A stretch of DNA of 64,000 nucleotides from Bacteroidota bacterium (GTDB taxonomy: Bacteria > Bacteroidota > Bacteroidia > AKYH767-A > OLB10). Below the pieces are notes generated by a model. The model saw only the letters and a list, made by a program, of their open reading frames with translations, was not told the origin of the DNA and ran no database searches. Both the position numbers and the translations under genes were made by a program. Positions 59,574-64,000 of the stretch are shown here, piece by piece. The stretch is taken from NCBI GenBank assembly GCA_016709725.1, contig JADJMG010000006.1:310001-374000 (forward strand). Direction: 5' to 3'. How positions within the stretch are numbered: position 1 is the stretch's first letter; each line of letters begins with the position of its first letter.

Positions 59574-60671
59574 TTACAATCCTTGATTAGTTTCACTGAC
59601 AATATAATCCACTACATCTTTTAAGTCGCCGGTTGCTTCATAGATCTTTAACTGTCTATCCGCCCCGGTTCCATTTTCAAGCATTTTTTCGATATACTTG
59701 ATTTCATGACGAGAACCCAGTTCATCCACTACGTCATCTACAAATTCCAATAATTCGTAAATGAGGTCTTTGGTAGGAACTTCTTCTTGTTTTCCAAAAT
59801 CAATTAAGCTTCCATTTATTCCATAGCGTGCCGCTCTCCATTTATTTTCGTTGATTAAAGCCCGACTATAATTTCTGAAAGATAAATTAGCTTTCATGAG
59901 CTTGTAAATTTTTGCCACTACGGCTTGAATTAAGGCCGCCAAAGCAATGGTTTCATCCGTGCGCATTGGAATGTCACAAATGCGAAATTCGATCGTCTCA
60001 AAGAAAGGATGTAATCTTAAATCCCACCAAATTTTCTTTCCATTGTCGATGCAATTGGTTTTGATGAGCAAATTCACATAGCTATCGTACTCAGCAACAC
60101 TTTCAAAATATTCGGGAATACCAGTACGGGGAAATTTATCGAAAACCTTGGTACGATACGCTTGAAATCCAGTATTTCTTCCTAGCCAAAACGGAGAGTT
60201 CGCAGAAAGTGCGTAGATATGAGGAAGAAAATAACGAGCTTGGTTCATCAGTTGTAAACCAATTTCACGATTCGGAATTCCGACATGTACATGCAATCCA
60301 AAAATTAAATTTCCTCTTGCTGTGTCTTGTAATTTATCAACGATTTCATGATAACGCGGATGATCCGTAATTTCTTGATCTTGCCAGCGTGAAAAAGGAT
60401 GTGTTCCAGCAGCACCAAAGACAAGACCTTGTTTCGCTGCAATTTCACCAATCATTTTTCGCAAGTAAGTAACTTCACGGCGGGCTTCATCAATGTCTTT
60501 GCAGATATTGGTTCCCACTTCCACCACACTTTGGTGCATTTCTGCTTTTACTTGCTCCTTCAGCGTCGTCTTACCACCCTCTACAATTTGGTGCATGTGA
60601 CTGCGCAATTCACGAGTTTCGGGGTCAATAATTTGAAATTCCTCTTCAATCCCTAAGGTAAACATGGTCAT
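59574..60671 (-). CDS. GCS2-family carboxylate-amine ligase (YbdK-like)
   Basis: The 365-aa ATP-dependent ligase of the glutamate-cysteine ligase 2 family joins a carboxylate to an amine. Motifs: FTLGIEEEFQIIDPETREL (metal-binding Glu), HQSVVEVGTNIC, GAAGTHPFSRW, FGLHVHVGIPNRE, LSANSPFWLGRNTGFQAYR, WWDLRLHPFFETIEFRICD, and RALINENKWRAARYGINGSLID. True glutathione synthesis is unproven; many members act on other substrates. It sits between the amidotransferase (84 bp downstream) and ATP-grasp genes (103 bp upstream). A strong hairpin lies in the latter gap, so it may have its own promoter. Confidence 0.87.
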   Translation of the reverse strand: MTMFTLGIEEEFQIIDPETRELRSHMHQIVEGGKTTLKEQVKAEMHQSVVEVGTNICKDIDEARREVTYLRKMIGEIAAKQGLVFGAAGTHPFSRWQDQEITDHPRYHEIVDKLQDTARGNLIFGLHVHVGIPNREIGLQLMNQARYFLPHIYALSANSPFWLGRNTGFQAYRTKVFDKFPRTGIPEYFESVAEYDSYVNLLIKTNCIDNGKKIWWDLRLHPFFETIEFRICDIPMRTDETIALAALIQAVVAKIYKLMKANLSFRNYSRALINENKWRAARYGINGSLIDFGKQEEVPTKDLIYELLEFVDDVVDELGSRHEIKYIEKMLENGTGADRQLKIYEATGDLKDVVDYIVSETNQGL

Positions 60672-60722
60672 AATTATTCGGATTGTTTTTGATGGGTGAG
60701 TCGTTGTTTTATTTTAAAAATA

Positions 60723-60757
60723 CACTCCGTCAATCTGGATTGCAAATTGACGGAGTG
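60723..60757 (-). terminator. Hairpin between ATP-grasp and GCS2 genes
   Basis: A perfect 12-bp stem (60723-60734 with 60746-60757) has an 11-nt loop. In the minus direction it is 18 nt after the ATP-grasp stop and is followed by TATTTTTAAAATAAAA. It has the form of an intrinsic terminator or attenuator inside the gene series. Confidence 0.7.
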
Positions 60758-60774
60758 GGGATAACTAATTTAAT

Positions 60775-61776
60775 TTATTTTTCAGATATTTCACCGACAT
60801 GCTTAAACGACGGTACTGCGTTACCGATAGCTTTTCCCATGGTAGCCGTCTTCATATACGTGCCCCAAGTTAAGTTATCTGCATTTTCTTTATGTGCTTT
60901 TGCACGGTTGATACACATCATAGCAGCCGCTTCAATAACCCAATCGAAATTCTCTTGACCTACGCTGTTAATGTCAGCGTCTGGTGCAGGATTGCAAAAA
61001 TCGATGGCATAAGGAATACCATCACGAACAGCAAATTCAACCGTATTGAAATCATACCCTAAAGCTTCGTTTAAACGGAACGTATAATCACGAAGGGTGT
61101 CTAGCATTTTTTGATCGGCATTGAATTTATTATGCACATAACGCAAATGATGTGGGTTACGTGGCTCATATTCCATGATGCGAATGTTATCTTGACCAAT
61201 GCAATAAATTCGATAGTAAGAATCGAATTTAATCTCTTCTTGAAGCAACATCACAAGTTGTCCAGTGGTTTGATGCGATTGAAAAAATCCATCCGGTGTA
61301 TCCAACTGATAAACGTTCTTCCATCCTCCTCCAGAATGCGGTTTCATGTATACGGGAAAGCCGGTGTATTCAAACATTCCTTGCCAATCCATCGGCATGG
61401 CGAGGTTGCGGAATGACTCTTCACTCGTATCGGTTGGCCATTCGTTAGAAGGTAATAAGCAAGTTTTAGGAACGGGAATTCCTAAACGCGTAGCTAAGCA
61501 ATTATTAAAGAATTTCTCATCGGCACTCCACCAAAACGGATTATTGAGGACTGCAGTTCCATTCAGGGCAGCGTTCTTCAAAAAGGCTCTGTAAAAGGGC
61601 ACATCTTGCGAAATTCTGTCCATAATAACGTGGTATTCAGAAGTTTCACCTTGAATAACTTTGTCGATCTTTAGAATTTCTGCATGAATTCCTTTGATGT
61701 TTTTAGAGTTAATTCTTTCTACAAGCGCATCGGGGAAGCTGCGCTCCTTGCCATGCATTATTCCTATCCGTTTCAT
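60775..61776 (-). CDS. ATP-grasp ligase
   Basis: The 333-aa ATP-grasp protein starts MKRIGIMHGKERSFPDALVE. The N-terminal preATP-grasp region ends at ADEKFFNNCLATRLGIPVPKT. The ATP-grasp core has TGFPVYMKPHSGGGWKNVYQ (ATP-binding Lys and Gly-rich loop), LLQEEIKFDSYYRIYCIGQD, and YDFNTVEFAVRDGIPYAIDFCNPAPDAD (Mg-binding Glu/Asp-x-Asn). It resembles RimK/D-Ala-D-Ala-ligase-like enzymes that form C-N bonds through an acyl phosphate. The substrate is unknown. With GCS2, an esterase and an amidotransferase alongside, it probably builds a small peptide- or amide-containing metabolite. Confidence 0.85.
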   Translation of the reverse strand: MKRIGIMHGKERSFPDALVERINSKNIKGIHAEILKIDKVIQGETSEYHVIMDRISQDVPFYRAFLKNAALNGTAVLNNPFWWSADEKFFNNCLATRLGIPVPKTCLLPSNEWPTDTSEESFRNLAMPMDWQGMFEYTGFPVYMKPHSGGGWKNVYQLDTPDGFFQSHQTTGQLVMLLQEEIKFDSYYRIYCIGQDNIRIMEYEPRNPHHLRYVHNKFNADQKMLDTLRDYTFRLNEALGYDFNTVEFAVRDGIPYAIDFCNPAPDADINSVGQENFDWVIEAAAMMCINRAKAHKENADNLTWGTYMKTATMGKAIGNAVPSFKHVGEISEK

Positions 61777-61863
61777 AATAATTTTGCTTTAAATTGATGT
61801 ACGAAGGTATAAAATATCGAGATGTCCTTTTCCTTTTTTGTCAACAATTCTTCCTATGAAAGG

Positions 61864-61875
61864 GGTAAATTTACC
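61864..61875. promoter_or_regulatory. 12-bp palindrome upstream of the ATP-grasp gene
   Basis: GGTAAATTTACC is a perfect palindrome in the 128-bp gap between the esterase and ATP-grasp genes, 88 bp before the ATP-grasp ATG. It could be an operator, but no regulator gene is nearby. Confidence 0.25.
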
Positions 61876-61904
61876 TTCCAACGTAAGAATCAATAGCTGC
61901 CTAT

Positions 61905-62615
61905 TTAAAATTGCATTCTTCCGAGGTAAGTAGGAAGCATTTCGCGCCAAGCGGGCCAATCATGGGGCATTCCAGGGCGGATATCGAGCCAATAAGGCAT
62001 GCCTTTGTTCGACATGATTTCGGCTAATCGTTTATTTTGAGGGAGACAAAAATCTTCTTCGCCTACACCGATTACAATGCCCATTTTCCACAAATTTTCA
62101 TCGTTTAAGCCTCCTAAAAAGTCGACTGGATTATTGTAGTACACATTTTCGTCATAGTACCCATCCATATGGTTCGTGATATCAAAAGCACCACCCATAC
62201 TGTAAACATTTGAAACCACTTGAGGATGACGAAAAGCAAAGTTAATAGCTTGGTAGCCACCAAAACTGCAACCCGCCACCGTCACTTGAGAATGTCCCGT
62301 TTCATGGCAAGCACGACTCACCACTTCTTCCAAAATAAATTTATCATAAACGGTATGTCGACGAATTCGCTCTCCAGGGTGAATCATTTCTTGATAAAAG
62401 GAATGCTCATCTACACTGTCGGGACAATAAATTTTTACCAGTCCATTATTCACAAACCATGCAACGCTATCAATCAAATGAAAGTCCTTGTTTTGATGAT
62501 AAGTACCCATTGAAGTTGGGAAAATGATGATGGGTTTACCACCCGTACCAAATACTAGCATATCGGTTTCTTGTCCTAAAACGGGTGAAAACCATTTAAT
62601 ATGTTCTTCTTGCAT
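61905..62615 (-). CDS. Alpha/beta-hydrolase, esterase family
   Basis: The 236-aa serine hydrolase is similar to the esterase D / PHB-depolymerase-like group. The ATG at 62615 (MQEEHIKWFSPVLGQETDML) is preferred; the longer frame from 62729 adds an unmatched region. The nucleophile elbow is VAGCSFGGYQ (Ser117), the acid lies near VGEEDFC (about Asp188), and the catalytic His is in GMPHDWPAW (about His218). RPGMPHDWP and GGAFDITNHMDGYYD are group-typical. It is first in the minus-strand series and could release or transfer the product of the ligases. Spacing of 128 bp from the ATP-grasp gene is larger than in a tight operon. Confidence 0.82.
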   Translation of the reverse strand: MQEEHIKWFSPVLGQETDMLVFGTGGKPIIIFPTSMGTYHQNKDFHLIDSVAWFVNNGLVKIYCPDSVDEHSFYQEMIHPGERIRRHTVYDKFILEEVVSRACHETGHSQVTVAGCSFGGYQAINFAFRHPQVVSNVYSMGGAFDITNHMDGYYDENVYYNNPVDFLGGLNDENLWKMGIVIGVGEEDFCLPQNKRLAEIMSNKGMPYWLDIRPGMPHDWPAWREMLPTYLGRMQF

Positions 62616-62752
62616 AGAGATTTTTTTGTTGATTTGTAAAAATAGGTAATGTTGGTGAAAGGCATAGCAACATGGGATGCTGAAATGGGAAAATTGTGGA
62701 TATTTTTTTAATACTTTATGTTTACTCAATAGGGGATCCCTGCTTTGATTGG

Positions 62753-62760
62753 TAGCTTTG
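62753..62760 (+). promoter_or_regulatory. -7 box TAGCTTTG 4 nt before the FAD-oxidase start
   Basis: TAGCTTTG is followed by CACC and then ATG 62765. It has the same 4-nt distance and the same CACC as the minus-strand box of the RNase HI gene. Confidence 0.45.
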
Positions 62761-62764
62761 CACC

Positions 62765-64000
62765 ATGTTTACGTATCAATCCACGCTCAGCAAAACGCAA
62801 CTCGATGAGTTGGTTCTAATTTGTGGAGCAAGCCATGTGTTGTTCAAGGAAGATGAAAAGGAAGTTTATGGAAGTGATGAAACGGAGGATTATTTTTTTG
62901 TTCCTGCCGTAGTCGTTAAGCCTTCTACAGCTGATGAGATTTCTAAAATTATGAAACTCGCCAATCGCGATGGGATTCCAGTCACACCTCGAGGAGCAGG
63001 TACTGGTTTGAGTGGTGGCGCCCTTCCTATTTTTGGAGGTATCGTCTTATCAACAGAACGATTAAATCGAATTATTGAAATCGACGAACGTAATTTGCAA
63101 GCTACCGTTGAGCCTGGAGTAATTAATCAAATTTTTCGAGATGCGGTGGAAGAGAAAGGATTGTTTTATCCTCCGGATCCTGCCAGCAGAGGAAGTTGTT
63201 TTTTAGGAGGAAATCTGGCTGAAAATGCCGGTGGACCCAAGGCCGTGAAGTACGGCACCACGAAGGATTATGTATTGAATTGCGAAGTCGTGCTTCCAAC
63301 AGGGGAAATCATCTGGACAGGAGCCAATGTGTTGAAGAATTCGACCGGCTATAATTTAACACAATTGATTGTTGGTAGTGAAGGCACATTAGGCATCATT
63401 ACAAAAATTGTTTTCCGATTGATTCCTTTGCCTACCCAAAATTTATTAATGCTGGTTCCATTTTTCTCTCCTGAAAAAGCTTGTGAAGCGGTGTCTGCTG
63501 TTTTCAGAGCAGGCTTTACACCTTCAGCAATGGAATTCATGGAGCGTGATGCCATCGACTTCGTATTGAAGTTTGTGGATGTGAAATTAGCTGTGAAGGA
63601 AGAACACAAAGCGCATTTGTTGATTGAAGTGGATGGTCACGATTTAGATGCACTTTTTAAAGATTGTGAAAAAATTACAGAGATCATGTACGAATTTGAA
63701 TGTGACGAAGTGTTGTTTGCTGATACCGCTCAACAAAAAAATGATTTGTGGCGGATGCGAAGAGCAGTCGGTGAAGCGGTGAAATCACATTCTATTTACA
63801 AGGAAGAAGATACTGTGGTTCCTCGTGCTGAACTTCCCGTATTATTGAGAGGCGTGAAGGAGATAGGAGCGAAGTATGGATTTAAATCGGTTTGTTACGG
63901 ACATGCTGGCGATGGGAATTTACATGTGAATATTATCAAGGATACCATGAGCGATTCCGACTGGGAGAACAAAGTTCCCTTGGGTATTCGTGAAATATTT
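62765..64000 (+). CDS. GlcD-like FAD-linked oxidase (partial, runs off the right edge)
   Basis: This flavin-dependent D-2-hydroxyacid oxidase/dehydrogenase (GlcD/D-lactate dehydrogenase family) oxidises 2-hydroxy acids such as glycolate or D-lactate. The frame is open for 412 codons without a stop. The FAD-binding part has PVTPRGAGTGLSGGALPIFG, TVEPGVINQIF, FYPPDPASRGSCFLGGN, ENAGGPKAVKYGTTKDYVL and IVGSEGTLGIITKIVF. The C-terminal part begins with QQKNDLWRMRRAVGEAVK and YGHAGDGNLHVNI. About 50 residues are expected beyond the window edge. It is divergent from the esterase gene. Confidence 0.9.
   Translation, partial: MFTYQSTLSKTQLDELVLICGASHVLFKEDEKEVYGSDETEDYFFVPAVVVKPSTADEISKIMKLANRDGIPVTPRGAGTGLSGGALPIFGGIVLSTERLNRIIEIDERNLQATVEPGVINQIFRDAVEEKGLFYPPDPASRGSCFLGGNLAENAGGPKAVKYGTTKDYVLNCEVVLPTGEIIWTGANVLKNSTGYNLTQLIVGSEGTLGIITKIVFRLIPLPTQNLLMLVPFFSPEKACEAVSAVFRAGFTPSAMEFMERDAIDFVLKFVDVKLAVKEEHKAHLLIEVDGHDLDALFKDCEKITEIMYEFECDEVLFADTAQQKNDLWRMRRAVGEAVKSHSIYKEEDTVVPRAELPVLLRGVKEIGAKYGFKSVCYGHAGDGNLHVNIIKDTMSDSDWENKVPLGIREIF

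Overview
The window is an AT-rich stretch of a Bacteroidota chromosome. The organism is most likely of the Flavobacteriales/Sphingobacteriales/Chitinophagales type; nothing here fixes a finer rank. Four things support this. Promoter-like boxes follow the Bacteroidota TTG-N19-TAnnTTTG pattern. One secreted protein carries a type IX secretion (T9SS) C-terminal sorting domain and a damaged one carries the remnant of another. There is a TonB-dependent receptor with a carboxypeptidase-regulatory-like N-terminus. Several genes belong to families typical of this phylum, such as fused alpha/beta 2-oxoacid dehydrogenase E1, FlaA1/PglF-type dehydratase and viroplasmin-RNase HI. There is no rRNA, CRISPR array, prophage or recognisable insertion sequence. 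One tRNA-Met(CAT) is present.

Layout. 1-3.5 kb: end of a probable parE, then parC and an RNA m5C methyltransferase. 3.5-10 kb: an anchored coiled-coil protein, tsaD, and a divergent tamB-like giant. 10-18 kb: the tRNA and two tandem paralogous secreted adhesin-like proteins. 18-24.4 kb: a GH31 alpha-glucosidase and a badly damaged T9SS beta-propeller/Ig gene, both on the minus strand. 24.5-34 kb: 2-oxoacid dehydrogenase E1, miaE, surface-polysaccharide genes (PglF-like dehydratase, epimerase, glycosyltransferase), gcvT, comB and a zinc phospholipase C/S1-P1-like protein. 34-43 kb: an LtaS-like sulfatase, rlmF, and a response regulator - histidine kinase - PepSY-like - TonB receptor locus. 43-52 kb: ispE and accA (divergent), dnaB, a secreted family often labelled asparagine synthetase B, an M48 peptidase and two unknowns. 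52-58 kb: lpxH-like, M1 aminopeptidase, carA, RNase HI. 58.6-62.6 kb: a compact minus-strand set of class I amidotransferase, GCS2-type carboxylate-amine ligase, ATP-grasp ligase and alpha/beta esterase, which looks like an amide-bond-forming metabolite pathway. 62.8-64 kb: a FAD-linked oxidase that runs off the window.

Data quality shapes the annotation. Many genes, including the essential parC and dnaB, are split by single-base shifts, mostly in short homopolymers. I joined these pieces and treat most shifts as residual assembly indels. The exception is the 20.6-24.4 kb secreted protein, which has about a dozen or more lesions including two in-frame TAA codons and may be a genuine pseudogene.

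The most interesting leads are: the four-gene amidoligase-type cluster; a strong hairpin inside it; three genes whose TAnnTTTG box lies exactly 4 nt before the ATG (candidate leaderless transcripts); the tandem adhesin paralogs of which only one keeps the T9SS tail; and a tamB whose N-terminal membrane anchor has no ATG, GTG or TTG start.
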